Shown here: one piece after another, positions 8,314-17,087 of the stretch
Position numbering within the stretch: the stretch's first letter is position 1
How the letters are laid out: every line of letters starts with the position of its first letter
Assembly (NCBI GenBank): GCA_903869345.1
Contig: CAIPYM010000066.1
Location: forward strand, 1 to 41,011
Source of the DNA: an uncultured Pseudomonadota bacterium
GTDB lineage: Bacteria; Pseudomonadota; Alphaproteobacteria; UBA9219
Reading direction: 5' to 3'
DNA: 41,011 nt
Program-made: the position numbers and the translations under genes
Notes under the pieces: model-generated
What the model saw: the letters and a program-made list of their open reading frames with translations, nothing else
What the model was told of the DNA's origin: nothing
Databases searched by the model: none

Positions 8314-9249
8314 ATGCGAGGGTCGGGGTTTCTGTCATGGATCGCGGGGATTCTCGCGGCAACGCTTCTGGTGGGAGCCGTCGCCTGGACAGTTGTTGGC
8401 CATCGCGAAACCGAGAGGCTCCCGCCGTCCCCTGGGGGCGCAGGGGGGCCGGCCTTGGCGCAGATCACGCGCACGGGCACCGTACGATGTGGGTACGTTG
8501 TTTACGCAAACCTGGTGGCTAAGGATCCCAACACCGGCGCTCTCTCGGGAATTTTTGTGGACCTGACCGAACGGTTGGGCGCGATTCTGGGCTGGAAAAT
8601 TCTGTGGACCGCCGAAACAACGTTTGAGAACGTGGCCGAAGACCTTCGCACCGGGAAATATGACGTTTTCTGCGGCGGCGCATGGCCCGTGTTTCCGCCT
8701 GCCGTGGGCAAAGCCAATTCCATCGGCGCGTTCTATTCTCCTGTGATGGTCTACGTTCGCACGGATGATCCCCGATTCGTGTCGGGCCCAAGCCTGGACC
8801 TGCACGCGTTGAACGATCCCGCGTTGCGCGTGGTGACGATGGACGGCGAACTGTCCCAGATCGTCGCGCGGGATGACTTTCCCCGCGCCCAAACTTTGCA
8901 GCTACCTGCATCGTCCAACGTTGCTGAAGCCGCTCTCAGCGTTGCTACGCATAAAGCGGATTTTGCAATTCTGGAACGCGCGTTGGCCGAGGGCTACACC
9001 ACCCAGAATCCCGGCGTGTTACGCGAGATGGCCACCGACCGCCCCGTGCGCGTCTTCGCGAACACGTGGGAGTTCGCGCCCGCCGAGGTCCACCTCCGCC
9101 ACACGTTCGACCGTGCGATTCAGCAGCTTTTGGACAGCGGGGCGGTGGAAACGGTTTTGCGCCAATACGAATCCACCCCAGGCATTTTCCTCCGCGTCGC
9201 CCCGGCTTATCAGAACGTTGCCCCGCACACGCCTTCACGAGATTCGTGA
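8314..9249 (+). CDS. Membrane-anchored family 3 solute-binding protein
   Basis: A 311-residue protein with one N-terminal membrane segment (about 9-28, FLSWIAGILAATLLVGAVAWTV) that may stay uncleaved. A family 3 extracellular solute-binding domain (SBP_bac_3, as in amino-acid ABC transporters) follows. Visible signs are the opening GTVRCGYVVYANL, GIFVDLTERLGAILGWKI, VAEDLRTGKYDVFCGG and a C-terminal LLDSGAVETVLRQYE segment. GGGGAAGGA precedes ATG 8314. Only ABC-2 type permeases follow, and these are not the usual partners of this class of binding protein. It may therefore be an orphan receptor or signalling input domain. The ligand is unknown. Confidence 0.8.
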   Translation: MRGSGFLSWIAGILAATLLVGAVAWTVVGHRETERLPPSPGGAGGPALAQITRTGTVRCGYVVYANLVAKDPNTGALSGIFVDLTERLGAILGWKILWTAETTFENVAEDLRTGKYDVFCGGAWPVFPPAVGKANSIGAFYSPVMVYVRTDDPRFVSGPSLDLHALNDPALRVVTMDGELSQIVARDDFPRAQTLQLPASSNVAEAALSVATHKADFAILERALAEGYTTQNPGVLREMATDRPVRVFANTWEFAPAEVHLRHTFDRAIQQLLDSGAVETVLRQYESTPGIFLRVAPAYQNVAPHTPSRDS

Positions 9250-9400
9250 ACTCCTCCCCCCGATTCTTTGCCCCATTCCTCGACAGGAAATCGACTGACG
9301 TCGTCGTTTGAGGATGACGAACGCCCTCGGGGGGATGTTTGCGTTGGGGGAGAGGTTCACGCAAAGTGAAGGCCTCGGCGACGCGAGGCGTGTGTGGCAT

Positions 9401-10222
9401 ATGCAGCAAAGCCTTCTTTTTTCCCTCTCTCCCTACGTGGCGGCAGCGAGGATGGGCGCTGGGCAGGCGCTGCGGAATCGGGGGGCGTTGGGCTCGAACC
9501 TAATCGTCTACGTCACGCTTCTGATTGTCTGGGCCGCGATTTTCCGAATCACACCGGTTGAGGAACTGGGCCTGCCGGGCCTGACGACGGGGCACCTGTT
9601 CGCTTATTTTGCCGTGGCCGAGTCCATCATCGTCGGGTGTCCGGGCCTTGCCCTGTTCGGCCAGCTGATTGCCGAAGGCCGCCTGTCCGAAGGGCTCAGC
9701 CGTCCCTGCTCGCTTGTCGGGTTCACGCTGGCATGGCTGATGGGGCAACACTTCGTGACCACCCTTGTTCTGCTGGGCGTGGGAACGATCGCCCTGCCCC
9801 TTTTGGACGCGCCTACGCCGCTGGGACTTTTGGCGGGCGACGGGGCCCTGCGCGGGCTTGGGCTGGCCCTCAGCATGACGTTCGGGATCGCCCTCATGGG
9901 CATGATGACGTACGCACTCGGCACGGTGGAGGTCCTCGGGTCCTACAGCCGCCCCCTCAGCTGGATGGTCAGCAAGTCCATTTACGCCTTCGGCGGACTG
10001 TTTTTCCCGGTCGCGTTTTTCCCGCCCCTGATGCGCGAGGTGGCGATGCTGACGCCCTTCCCTTCCGTCATTTTCGTGCCCGGTTCCTTGATGTTGAACC
10101 CGACACGCGCGGGCATGCTGGAGGGCCTTCTGATGCAGCTTTTCTGGCTGGGGGTCATGGGGCTTGTGCTGGCCGCCACGCACCGTTGGGTGGTCAACAA
10201 AGCCCTGAACGAGGACGCGTGA
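9401..10222 (+). CDS. ABC-2 family transporter permease (ABC2_membrane_6-like)
   Basis: About 273 residues with six or so hydrophobic segments, resembling the permeases of the DUF990/ABC2_membrane_6 group that usually work as a two-permease pair with one ATPase. Characteristic features are the opening SLSPYVAAARMGAGQAL, then alternating hydrophobic stretches, GRLSEGLSRP after the second pair, and FPPLMREVAMLTPFPSVIF near the end. I chose ATG 9401, which gives the usual family length. In-frame starts at 9308 (TTG), 9314 and 9335 would add about 20-30 hydrophilic residues. The next permease begins one base after this stop, so the two are surely translated together. No ATPase gene is adjacent, and the substrate is unknown. 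Confidence 0.82.
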   Translation: MQQSLLFSLSPYVAAARMGAGQALRNRGALGSNLIVYVTLLIVWAAIFRITPVEELGLPGLTTGHLFAYFAVAESIIVGCPGLALFGQLIAEGRLSEGLSRPCSLVGFTLAWLMGQHFVTTLVLLGVGTIALPLLDAPTPLGLLAGDGALRGLGLALSMTFGIALMGMMTYALGTVEVLGSYSRPLSWMVSKSIYAFGGLFFPVAFFPPLMREVAMLTPFPSVIFVPGSLMLNPTRAGMLEGLLMQLFWLGVMGLVLAATHRWVVNKALNEDA

Positions 10223-10223
10223 C

Positions 10224-10991
10224 ATGGGTTGGATCGTCGCCACGCTGCGCTTGAATTGGGCCAACCTCACGGCCAACAAAGGTGTGTTCGCGACCATGGC
10301 GCTGTTGATGGCGCTGCAAAACCTTTTGTATTTCCTTTTGTGGGTTGCGTTCTTTGCCCGCATCAGCAGCCTGAAGGGTTGGGGACTTCAGGAGGTCACG
10401 TTTCTTTACGCCGCTGGCGCCATTGGGTTTGGGATTTTCTTTTCGGTGCTCGGTGGGTGCGACCAACTGAGCCGCACGATTCAAACGGGCCAATTGGATC
10501 TTTGCCTAACTCGCCCTCGATCGGTGTTGCTCTCGGCACTGTTGCTGCGTATGCGGGCGGACAGCCTCGGCGATATTGTGGGGGGCTTTGTGATGCTGGC
10601 CCTTTTTGGCCCGAGCCTGACGCAACTGCCGCTGATCTTGGCCCTCAGCGTCAGCATGGGGATGATTTACGTTGCCGCGCGGCTCACGATCCACAGCCTC
10701 GCGTTCTGGGGCTTGGATGACGAATCGCCCGAGAAAGGCTTTATCGCGTTTCTGATTGCCGCGACCAACCCCCAAAACGGTTTCAGCCCTTGGGCCAAGG
10801 TTGTTTTGCTGTCGGTGATTCCGGCGGGGTACATTGCCCTTCTCCCCGTGGAAATTCTGCATCACTTTTCGTGGAGTTTTTTAGCGTGGCAATTTAGCGC
10901 GAGCACAACCCTGCTGGCCCTTGCCGTCCTTGTCTTCCACCTCGGCCTCCGCCGGTACGAATCCGGGAATACCTCGATCGGGTTGAGGTAG
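10224..10991 (+). CDS. ABC-2 family transporter permease, second subunit
   Basis: A 255-residue integral membrane protein with about six hydrophobic helices. It belongs to the same ABC-2 family as its upstream neighbour and presumably forms the heterodimeric channel with it. It opens GWIVATLRLNWANLTANKG, carries QTGQLDLCLTRPRSVLL after the second helix pair (the conserved cytoplasmic segment of this family), and ends with a short basic tail. The start ATG at 10224 follows the previous stop (TGAcATG), typical of translational coupling. The gene ends just before trpA, which converges on it with a spacer of 37 bp. The ATP-binding subunit must be encoded elsewhere. Confidence 0.85.
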   Translation: MGWIVATLRLNWANLTANKGVFATMALLMALQNLLYFLLWVAFFARISSLKGWGLQEVTFLYAAGAIGFGIFFSVLGGCDQLSRTIQTGQLDLCLTRPRSVLLSALLLRMRADSLGDIVGGFVMLALFGPSLTQLPLILALSVSMGMIYVAARLTIHSLAFWGLDDESPEKGFIAFLIAATNPQNGFSPWAKVVLLSVIPAGYIALLPVEILHHFSWSFLAWQFSASTTLLALAVLVFHLGLRRYESGNTSIGLR

Positions 10992-11028
10992 GGGGAGGTT
11001 CTGTTCGAGAGAGCCGAATGCTGGAATC

Positions 11029-11880
11029 TTAACGGGACTGACTGTATCCCTGCCTCAGGGGTGCAGAGAGAGTCGTCACGAGGTCCAGGACATCGGGCAC
11101 AAGGCTCGGGGTGGGACGACCGTGGGGATCGAGGTTCGCAACCAAGCGGCGGATGAGGGCACTACCAACAACGACGCCTTCCGCCATGCTACCAAGGGCC
11201 TCAACTTGCTCGGGCTCGCTGATGCCAAACCCCACCGCCACAGGCAGATCGGTCTTGGCTTTCAGCGCCTTCACGCCCCGACGTACGGTCGCGGGCAACG
11301 CGCTTTGGCTGCCCGTGATGCCTGTCACCGCGACGTAATACAGAAACCCGCTCGCGTCCTGCAAAACGCGCGGAAGCCGCACGGCGTCCGTTGTCGGGGC
11401 CACGAGACGAATGAGGTCCAGACCCGACGCCTCGGCAGGCTCGCGCAGTTCCGCGTCTTCTTCGGGCGGAAGGTCCACGACAATCAGTCCGTCAACGCCC
11501 GCCGCTTTTGCGGCCTTCACGAATGCCGCGCCGCCGTGAACATAAATTGGGTTGTAGTACCCCATCAGAATCAGCGGCGTTGTCGTCTCCTGGGTGCGAA
11601 ATCCCCGCACGAGGTCCAACACACCCTTGATCGTCATGCCGCGTTTCAACGCCCGGCCATTCGCGGCCTGAATTGCTGGCCCGTCCGCCATAGGGTCGCT
11701 AAAAGGCATGCCGAGTTCAATGAGATCCGCGCCCGCCTTGGGAAATCCCGCGAGAATCGCGGCCGAGGTTGCAGCGTCCGGGTCGCCTGCCGTCAGGAAC
11801 GTGACAAACCCTGCCCTTCCCTCGGCTTTCAGGGCCGCAAAGCGCGCCGCAAGCCGCGACGAAAAACACGCCGCCGTCAT
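11029..11880 (-). CDS. trpA: Tryptophan synthase alpha subunit
   Basis: Cleaves indole-3-glycerol phosphate to indole and glyceraldehyde 3-phosphate, passing indole through the tunnel to TrpB. The 283-residue TIM barrel is of normal length. The block [14 protein letters not shown] carries the catalytic Glu55 and Asp66 (Glu49 and Asp60 in E. coli numbering). [22 protein letters not shown] and the phosphate-binding [10 protein letters not shown] and VVGSALIRR blocks are all in place. The start overlaps the trpB stop by ATGA (11877-11880), so translation is coupled. No accD or folC follows; the next gene downstream is a convergent permease. Confidence 0.98.
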   Translation of the reverse strand: MTAACFSSRLAARFAALKAEGRAGFVTFLTAGDPDAATSAAILAGFPKAGADLIELGMPFSDPMADGPAIQAANGRALKRGMTIKGVLDLVRGFRTQETTTPLILMGYYNPIYVHGGAAFVKAAKAAGVDGLIVVDLPPEEDAELREPAEASGLDLIRLVAPTTDAVRLPRVLQDASGFLYYVAVTGITGSQSALPATVRRGVKALKAKTDLPVAVGFGISEPEQVEALGSMAEGVVVGSALIRRLVANLDPHGRPTPSLVPDVLDLVTTLSAPLRQGYSQSR

Positions 11881-13103
11881 AGCTTCACCCCCAGACGTTC
11901 GGCGACCGTGAAAATATCCTTATCACCACGCCCGCAAACGTTCACGACCATCAGATGATCCTTGGGCAACGTGGGCGCGAGGCGACGAACGGCGGCCAGC
12001 GCATGCGCGGGCTCCAGCGCGGGGATGATCCCCTCCAACTTGCTGCACCACTGAAACGCCTCCAGCGCCTCCTCGTCCGTGGCCGACGTATACGTCACGC
12101 GGCCCGCATCTTTCAGCCACGCATGCTCGGGCCCGACGCCGGGGTAATCCAGCCCCGCCGAGATCGAATGCGCTTCTTGAATCTGCCCGTCCGCGTCTTG
12201 CAGAAAATAACTCCGCATCCCGTGCAAGACCCCCGCGCTCCCGCCCGTCAGGGCCGCCGCGTGCTTGCCGGTATCAACGCCAAGACCGGCGGCTTCCACA
12301 GCATGCATTTGGACCGAGGGCTCGTCGAGAAATTCGTAAAACAGCCCCATCGCGTTCGAGCCGCCGCCCACGCACGCAACGAGCGAGTCCGGCAAACGCC
12401 CCTCGGCTTTGTGCAGCTGTTGCCGCACCTCGCGCCCGATCACGGCTTGAAAATCGCGCACCATCATCGGGTAGGGATGCGGCCCCCCCACCGTGCCGAT
12501 GATGTAAAAGGTATCGTCCACGTGCGCGACCCAATCACGGAGCGCCTCGTTCATCGCGTCTTTCAGGGACTTGGACCCACTGCGAACGGGCTTCACCTCA
12601 GCCCCCAAGAGGCGCATCCGGAAGACGTTGGGCTTTTGCCGTTCGATGTCCAGTTCGCCCATGTACACGGTGCACGGCAGGTTAAACAGCGCCGCAACCG
12701 TGGCCGTTGCCACGCCGTGCTGCCCTGCGCCCGTTTCAGCGATGATGCGCGTTTTGCCCATCCGCTTGGCCAAAAGAATCTGGCCCATGCAGTGGTTGAT
12801 TTTGTGCGCGCCCGTGTGGTTGAGCTCATCCCGTTTCAGGTAAATCTTGGCTCCGCCCAGGTTTTCCGTCAGGCGAGGCGCAAAGTAGAGCGGCGAAGGC
12901 CGCCCGACGTAATGCTCCAGGTAGGAATCCAATTCACGCTGAAAAGAGGGGTCGGTTCGCGCCGCCGCATACGCCTTCTCGACCGCGAGGACGAGTGGCA
13001 TCAGCGTCTCAGCAACAAACCGACCCCCGTATTTTCCAAAGTGCCCCGATTCATCCGGTCCCGCGCGAAACGTGTTCGCTTGGAACGACAACGACGTGGT
13101 CAT
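11877..13103 (-). CDS. trpB: Tryptophan synthase beta subunit
   Basis: A PLP enzyme that condenses indole with L-serine to give tryptophan, as an alpha2-beta2 complex with TrpA. At 408 residues the length is normal. The motif [10 protein letters not shown] places the PLP-binding lysine at 101. [13 protein letters not shown] and the phosphate-binding [10 protein letters not shown] loop are typical, and the first residues carry [18 protein letters not shown] lies about 10 nt before ATG 13103. trpF normally sits immediately upstream in alphaproteobacteria. Here the upstream neighbour on the same strand is mucR, 21 bp away, so transcription may come from the mucR promoter. Confidence 0.98.
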   Translation of the reverse strand: MTTSLSFQANTFRAGPDESGHFGKYGGRFVAETLMPLVLAVEKAYAAARTDPSFQRELDSYLEHYVGRPSPLYFAPRLTENLGGAKIYLKRDELNHTGAHKINHCMGQILLAKRMGKTRIIAETGAGQHGVATATVAALFNLPCTVYMGELDIERQKPNVFRMRLLGAEVKPVRSGSKSLKDAMNEALRDWVAHVDDTFYIIGTVGGPHPYPMMVRDFQAVIGREVRQQLHKAEGRLPDSLVACVGGGSNAMGLFYEFLDEPSVQMHAVEAAGLGVDTGKHAAALTGGSAGVLHGMRSYFLQDADGQIQEAHSISAGLDYPGVGPEHAWLKDAGRVTYTSATDEEALEAFQWCSKLEGIIPALEPAHALAAVRRLAPTLPKDHLMVVNVCGRGDKDIFTVAERLGVKL

Positions 13104-13124
13104 AGGGCGGAACCTCAGAACCTG

Positions 13125-13589
13125 TTAGGTGGACGACTTCGCCTTGAGGCCGGGACGCGCACGCCCCAGGCCAATCTTCTTGGCGAGATGGCTCCGCGCT
13201 TCGGCGTACTTCGGCGCAGTCATCGGGTAATCCGCCGGAAGGCCCCACTTGGCCCGGTACTGGTCCGGGGTCAGGTCGTAGGCGCTCTTGAGGTGGCGCT
13301 TCAGCATCTTGAGCTTCTTGCCATCTTCCAGACAGATCAAATATTCGTCCGTGATGGACTTCTTCACGGGAACCGCTGGCTCCTGCTTGGGCAGAGGCAC
13401 GGGCGCGCTGGCCGACGCCAACGTCTGCTGCAAGCCTTGGAAGACGGTCGCAATCACGCCCGGAAGATCGGCAACCGCTACCGTGTTATGCCCCACATAG
13501 GCGGCAACAATCGGAATGGCGAGTTCCAACACATCCTCTTGGGTGAACGTCTCGTCCAACAAGGTATCGAGGTCTTGGTCTTGCGACAT
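13125..13589 (-). CDS. mucR: Ros/MucR family transcriptional regulator
   Basis: A 154-residue DNA-binding regulator of the Ros/MucR family, which is almost confined to Alphaproteobacteria. Members act as global, H-NS-like silencers or repressors of surface polysaccharide, motility and cell-cycle genes. The conserved C-terminal domain is clear: DEYLICLEDGKKLKMLKRHL at about 80-99, then YRAKWGLPADYPM and RSHLAKKIGLG. The zinc site is degenerate. The classical Cys-x2-Cys is Cys-x2-Asp, and the second His position after RHL is not His. Some MucR relatives are known to use Cys-Asp-His-His or no zinc. AAGGAG lies 10 nt before ATG 13589. The gene heads mucR-trpB-trpA, an unusual unit. Confidence 0.93.
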   Translation of the reverse strand: MSQDQDLDTLLDETFTQEDVLELAIPIVAAYVGHNTVAVADLPGVIATVFQGLQQTLASASAPVPLPKQEPAVPVKKSITDEYLICLEDGKKLKMLKRHLKSAYDLTPDQYRAKWGLPADYPMTAPKYAEARSHLAKKIGLGRARPGLKAKSST

Positions 13590-13647
13590 CGCTTAAAACT
13601 CCTTAAGATTTCGCCGTTGTACGGCTCTGTTGATCAGGACAAACCTT

Positions 13648-13676
13648 TCTATGTTCCGTTATTAACCGAAGGTCAA
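13648..13676 (-). promoter_or_regulatory. Predicted mucR promoter
   Basis: On the minus strand TTGACC (13671-13676) and CATAGA (13648-13653) are separated by 17 bp and lie about 60 bp before the mucR start. The -35 box is good and the -10 box is modest. The promoter may also drive trpBA. Confidence 0.45.
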
Positions 13677-13682
13677 GAAAAA

Positions 13683-13755
13683 AACGCACAACTAACTTGC
13701 GCCAGTGCGTTTAACGCACGGTGGTTAGCTCCAAAACCTTCACTTGTTAACGCAC
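13683..13755. promoter_or_regulatory. Repeated AACGCAC motif between mucR and uvrD
   Basis: AACGCAC occurs at 13683-13689, 13713-13719 and 13749-13755. The last two are extended to TTAACGCAC and lie 36 bp apart. The middle copy is half of a perfect inverted repeat, GTGCGTT-T-AACGCAC (13705-13719). The cluster lies between the divergent mucR and uvrD promoters, a natural place for an operator, possibly for MucR itself. Confidence 0.4.
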
Positions 13756-13785
13756 CCGTTCGCTCTGGGGGGAATCTGCACCCCC

Positions 13786-13815
13786 TTAGGCACGACCGCG
13801 CCCATGCTCTATAAT
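13786..13815 (+). promoter_or_regulatory. Predicted uvrD promoter
   Basis: A perfect -10 box TATAAT at 13810-13815 has a weak -35 (TTAGGC, 13786-13791) 18 bp upstream. It lies about 58 bp before the uvrD start codon. Confidence 0.5.
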
Positions 13816-13873
13816 CCCCGGAGGGAGGGGGACTTCACCCCTGGCCTTTCTCGGAATCCAGGAGCGTCCTCGC

Positions 13874-15865
13874 GTGCCGTTATCGGTTGCCCTTTCTTCC
13901 GCTTCGCCCCCGGCTGCGCCTTCCGAGGATGAAGCCCCCGCCTACGGTCGCGCCCTGAACCCGGCGCAGCGTTCGGCGATGGAAGCGCTGGATGGGCCGG
14001 TGCTGGTTCTGGCAGGCGCGGGCACGGGTAAAACGCGAGTCCTCGTCACGCGCCTCGCGCACCTGATCGCCACGGGCAAAGCGACGCCTGGGCAAATCCT
14101 GGCCGTAACGTTCACCAACAAGGCCGCCGGTGAGATTCGGGAGCGCGTGCAAAAGCTCCTCGGGAGGCCCGTGGACGGCTGGTACCTCGGCACGTTCCAT
14201 GCGCTTGCGGCAAGACTTCTTCGCCCGCATGCCGAGCGCGTGGGGCTGACCTCGCGGTTCACGATTCTCGATGCGGATGATCAGCTGCGCCTGATGAAGC
14301 AGATCCTCACCGAGGCTAACCTGGATGAAAAGGCCGCACCCCCTCGCGCCGTGCTAGCCACCGTGGAGCGTTGGAAAGACAAGGGCCTGCGCCCCGAGGA
14401 CACGCTGCGGGATCGCACACGTCTTGCAGGGGGCCGCGTGCCCGAGATGTACGCGACGTACCAAGAGCGCCTGCGCGCCCTGAATGCTTGCGATTTTGGC
14501 GACTTGCTGCTGCACCAGGTGCGTTTGCTGCGCGAGAACCCCGCGATTCTAAGCGACCACCAAACGCGCTTTCACTATATCCTGGTGGACGAATACCAAG
14601 ACACGAACGTTGTGCAATATTTGTGGCTTCGCTTGCTCGCGCAAAAACATAAAAACCTTTGCTGCGTGGGCGACGAGGATCAATCCATCTACGGCTGGCG
14701 CGGGGCTGAGATCGGCAACATCCTGAAGTTTGAGCGCGACTTTCCCGGTGCCCAGGTCATTCGGCTGGAACAGAATTACCGATCAACGGGGCACATCCTG
14801 GCCGCCGCCTCCGGGGTCATCGCGCAAAACACGCTCCGCATCGGCAAGACGCTGTGGACCAAGGCAGACCCCGGCGAACACGTGGAGGTTCGCACGTTTT
14901 GGGACGGTGAGGACGAGGCGCGTGGAGTCGCCCAATCCATTGAGGAGCTTCATCGGAATCACGGGGCTCCGCTGGGCTCGGTCGCCGTCATGGTCCGCGC
15001 GGGATTCCAAACGCGAGCGTTCGAGGAGCGCTTCATCGCCCTGGGCCTTCCCTACCGCGTGCTCGTCGGGGCGCGGTTTTACGAACGCCAAGAAGTGCGC
15101 GACGCGCTCGCGTACATCCGACTTGTGTTCAGCGCGACGGACGATTTGGCGTTTGAGCGAATCGTCAACCGCCCCAAGCGCGGAATCGGCCCGACAGCCC
15201 TGACGCACCTGCATGTCCTGGCCCGCGCGAAAGGCTTGCCGCTGATGGAGGCCGCCGGAGTCCTCACCCCCGAGGATGCCATCACGCCCAAGGCGCGAAA
15301 GACGTTCGCCGCCCTGCATCAGGACGTCGCGCGTTGGCGCGGCTTGCTGGGGACAACGCCCCATGCCGACGTCGCCAAGTTGGTTTTGGAAGAGTCCGGC
15401 TACATGGGGCTCTGGCAGACGGACCCCTCGCCCGAGGCCCCGGCGCGGCTCGACAACCTGAAAGAACTTTTGGGCGCGATGGCCGCGTTTGAAAACCTGG
15501 GTGCGTTTCTGGAGCACGTCAGCCTCGTGATGGAGGCGACCGAGAACCACGACGCGCAGGACCAGGTGAGCCTCATGACTCTGCACGGCGCGAAGGGGCT
15601 GGAGTTTGATTACGTTTTCTTGCCGGGATGGGAGGAGGAGATTTTTCCTTCCCGCCGTGCGCTACTCGAAAACGACCTGAAAGGTCTGGAGGAAGAACGT
15701 CGCTTAGCCTACGTGGGTCTCACCCGCGCGCGCCGCAAAGCCAGCGTCAGCCACGCCCAGAGCCGTTTTTTGTACGGCTCGTGGATCACCCCCCTGCCCT
15801 CCCGCTTCATCGGCGAACTCCCACCCGAGCACGTTCGGTTTCGCAAAAGCGGACGGTTGGGGTAG
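13874..15865 (+). CDS. uvrD: UvrD/PcrA-type superfamily 1 DNA helicase
   Basis: An ATP-dependent 3'-5' DNA helicase for nucleotide-excision and mismatch repair and for replication restart. The product of 663 residues is at the short end for UvrD. It has the Walker A loop GAGTGKT at 48-54, TFTNKAAGEIRERV (motif Ia), VDEYQDTN (motif II, Walker B), GDEDQSIYGWRGAE (motif III), LEQNYRST (motif IV), LMTLHGAKGLEFDYVFLPGWEE (motif V) and RLAYVGLTRARR (motif VI). The C-terminal RNA-polymerase-interacting tail of longer UvrD proteins seems absent. GTG 13874 is chosen, with AGGAG 10 nt upstream; the first 25 residues are low-complexity. A Rep-like or PcrA-like label is equally possible. Confidence 0.93.
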   Translation: MPLSVALSSASPPAAPSEDEAPAYGRALNPAQRSAMEALDGPVLVLAGAGTGKTRVLVTRLAHLIATGKATPGQILAVTFTNKAAGEIRERVQKLLGRPVDGWYLGTFHALAARLLRPHAERVGLTSRFTILDADDQLRLMKQILTEANLDEKAAPPRAVLATVERWKDKGLRPEDTLRDRTRLAGGRVPEMYATYQERLRALNACDFGDLLLHQVRLLRENPAILSDHQTRFHYILVDEYQDTNVVQYLWLRLLAQKHKNLCCVGDEDQSIYGWRGAEIGNILKFERDFPGAQVIRLEQNYRSTGHILAAASGVIAQNTLRIGKTLWTKADPGEHVEVRTFWDGEDEARGVAQSIEELHRNHGAPLGSVAVMVRAGFQTRAFEERFIALGLPYRVLVGARFYERQEVRDALAYIRLVFSATDDLAFERIVNRPKRGIGPTALTHLHVLARAKGLPLMEAAGVLTPEDAITPKARKTFAALHQDVARWRGLLGTTPHADVAKLVLEESGYMGLWQTDPSPEAPARLDNLKELLGAMAAFENLGAFLEHVSLVMEATENHDAQDQVSLMTLHGAKGLEFDYVFLPGWEEEIFPSRRALLENDLKGLEEERRLAYVGLTRARRKASVSHAQSRFLYGSWITPLPSRFIGELPPEHVRFRKSGRLG

Positions 15866-16061
15866 GCGGGGGTCTGAGCCTCTTCCCCGTCATCACGAAC
15901 GACGTGAAGCGATCCAGCTTACACCCTTTCGGGCTAACAGAAAGAGCCGAAGAGGAATTGCCACGGCCCCTTCGGGAGCCCGCGATTGACGGTTGAGAGG
16001 GCGGGGCTAGAAAACCCCACCTTTCAACAGAGTTGATGACGAGGAAGGGAGAGCCAGAGAC

Positions 16062-16091
16062 AAAATCCCTCTCCCACAGAGGGGAGAGGGA
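16062..16091 (-). terminator. Intrinsic terminator after rpsB
   Basis: On the minus strand a stem built from TCCCTCTCC and GGAGAGGGA with a short loop is followed directly by TTTT. It begins about 25 bp after the rpsB stop. The stem is strong, the T run short. Confidence 0.6.
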
Positions 16092-16115
16092 ATCGCGTCT
16101 GGCACACCAACCAGC

Positions 16116-17087
16116 CTACACCTTGGTGGGCGCAGCCTTGGCCGCCTTGGGCTTGGCGACGGTCCGAACTCCAGGCTTGGCCTTGGGCTTCGCCGCCGAA
16201 GCGGGCTTGTCACCCGACGGCTTCGGAGCCTCGTTGTCGGCAGCAGCAGGGCCTTCGGCAGCAACCGACGCCTCGGCCCCTTCGGGGCTCACGGGATCAG
16301 CGGACTTCTCGGCCTTGTCTGCTTTGGCCGCAGGAACCTTGCCCCCGCGCGAAGGGCCTTCACCCTTCTTGGCGGCGGGCTCGTCGCCCCGTGCATTAAG
16401 CTCGGCCTCAATGCCGTCAAGAACGGCCAACGACGCCAGCTCACAGTAGAGATCAATCGCACGGGCTGCATCGTCGTTTCCCGGCACCGGAAACGTGATG
16501 TGCGTGGGGTCTGCGTTGCTGTCCACGATGCCAATGACGGGGATCCGGAGCTTGACGGCCTCTTGAACCGCGAGATCTTCCTTGACCGTGTCCAGGATGA
16601 ACAACAGATCGGGAAGTCCGCCCATGTCTTTGATCCCACCGAGCGCGCGCTCCAATTTGTCGCGGTCGCGGGTCATGTCCAACAGCTCTTTCTTGGTGAA
16701 CTTGCCCGCCGCCGTCTCCAGACGCTCGTTAAGTTCGCGCAGACGCTTGATGGAGTTGGAAATGGTCTTCCAATTCGTCAACATGCCGCCGAGCCAGCGG
16801 TGATTCACGTAGTACTGGCCACACCGCTGGGCGGCCTCGGCGATGCGTTCTTGCGCCGCGCGTTTCGTGCCGACGAACAGGATTCGCCCGCCGTCCGCCA
16901 CGACATCGCGCATCTTTTGCAGGGAGCGCTGAAGGAGCGGCACGGTCTGCTCAAGATCCAGAATATGCACCCCGTTGCGCACACCAAAAAGGTACGGCTG
17001 CATCTTAGGGTTCCAACGACGCGTGTTGTGACCAAAGTGGGCACCGACTTCAAAAAGCTGCTGAAGGGTAACAACAGGAAGAGTCAT
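16116..17087 (-). CDS. rpsB: 30S ribosomal protein S2
   Basis: Ribosomal protein of the small subunit, needed for 30S assembly and S1 binding. The 323-residue product has the complete S2 fold at 1-235: [46 protein letters not shown] and [13 protein letters not shown]. After it comes an Ala/Lys/Pro-rich, probably disordered tail of about 85 residues; such tails are known in some alphaproteobacteria. ATG 17087 is set by AAAGGA about 7 nt upstream and by the family start, although the frame is open to 17207. The gene is alone: the usual downstream tsf, pyrH and frr are missing, a terminator follows, and uvrD converges on it. Confidence 0.97.
   Translation of the reverse strand: MTLPVVTLQQLFEVGAHFGHNTRRWNPKMQPYLFGVRNGVHILDLEQTVPLLQRSLQKMRDVVADGGRILFVGTKRAAQERIAEAAQRCGQYYVNHRWLGGMLTNWKTISNSIKRLRELNERLETAAGKFTKKELLDMTRDRDKLERALGGIKDMGGLPDLLFILDTVKEDLAVQEAVKLRIPVIGIVDSNADPTHITFPVPGNDDAARAIDLYCELASLAVLDGIEAELNARGDEPAAKKGEGPSRGGKVPAAKADKAEKSADPVSPEGAEASVAAEGPAAADNEAPKPSGDKPASAAKPKAKPGVRTVAKPKAAKAAPTKV

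Noticed and set aside
11955-13814. 619-codon open frame on the plus strand
   Set aside because: Antisense to trpB and mucR, no ribosome-binding site, composition of a mirror frame.
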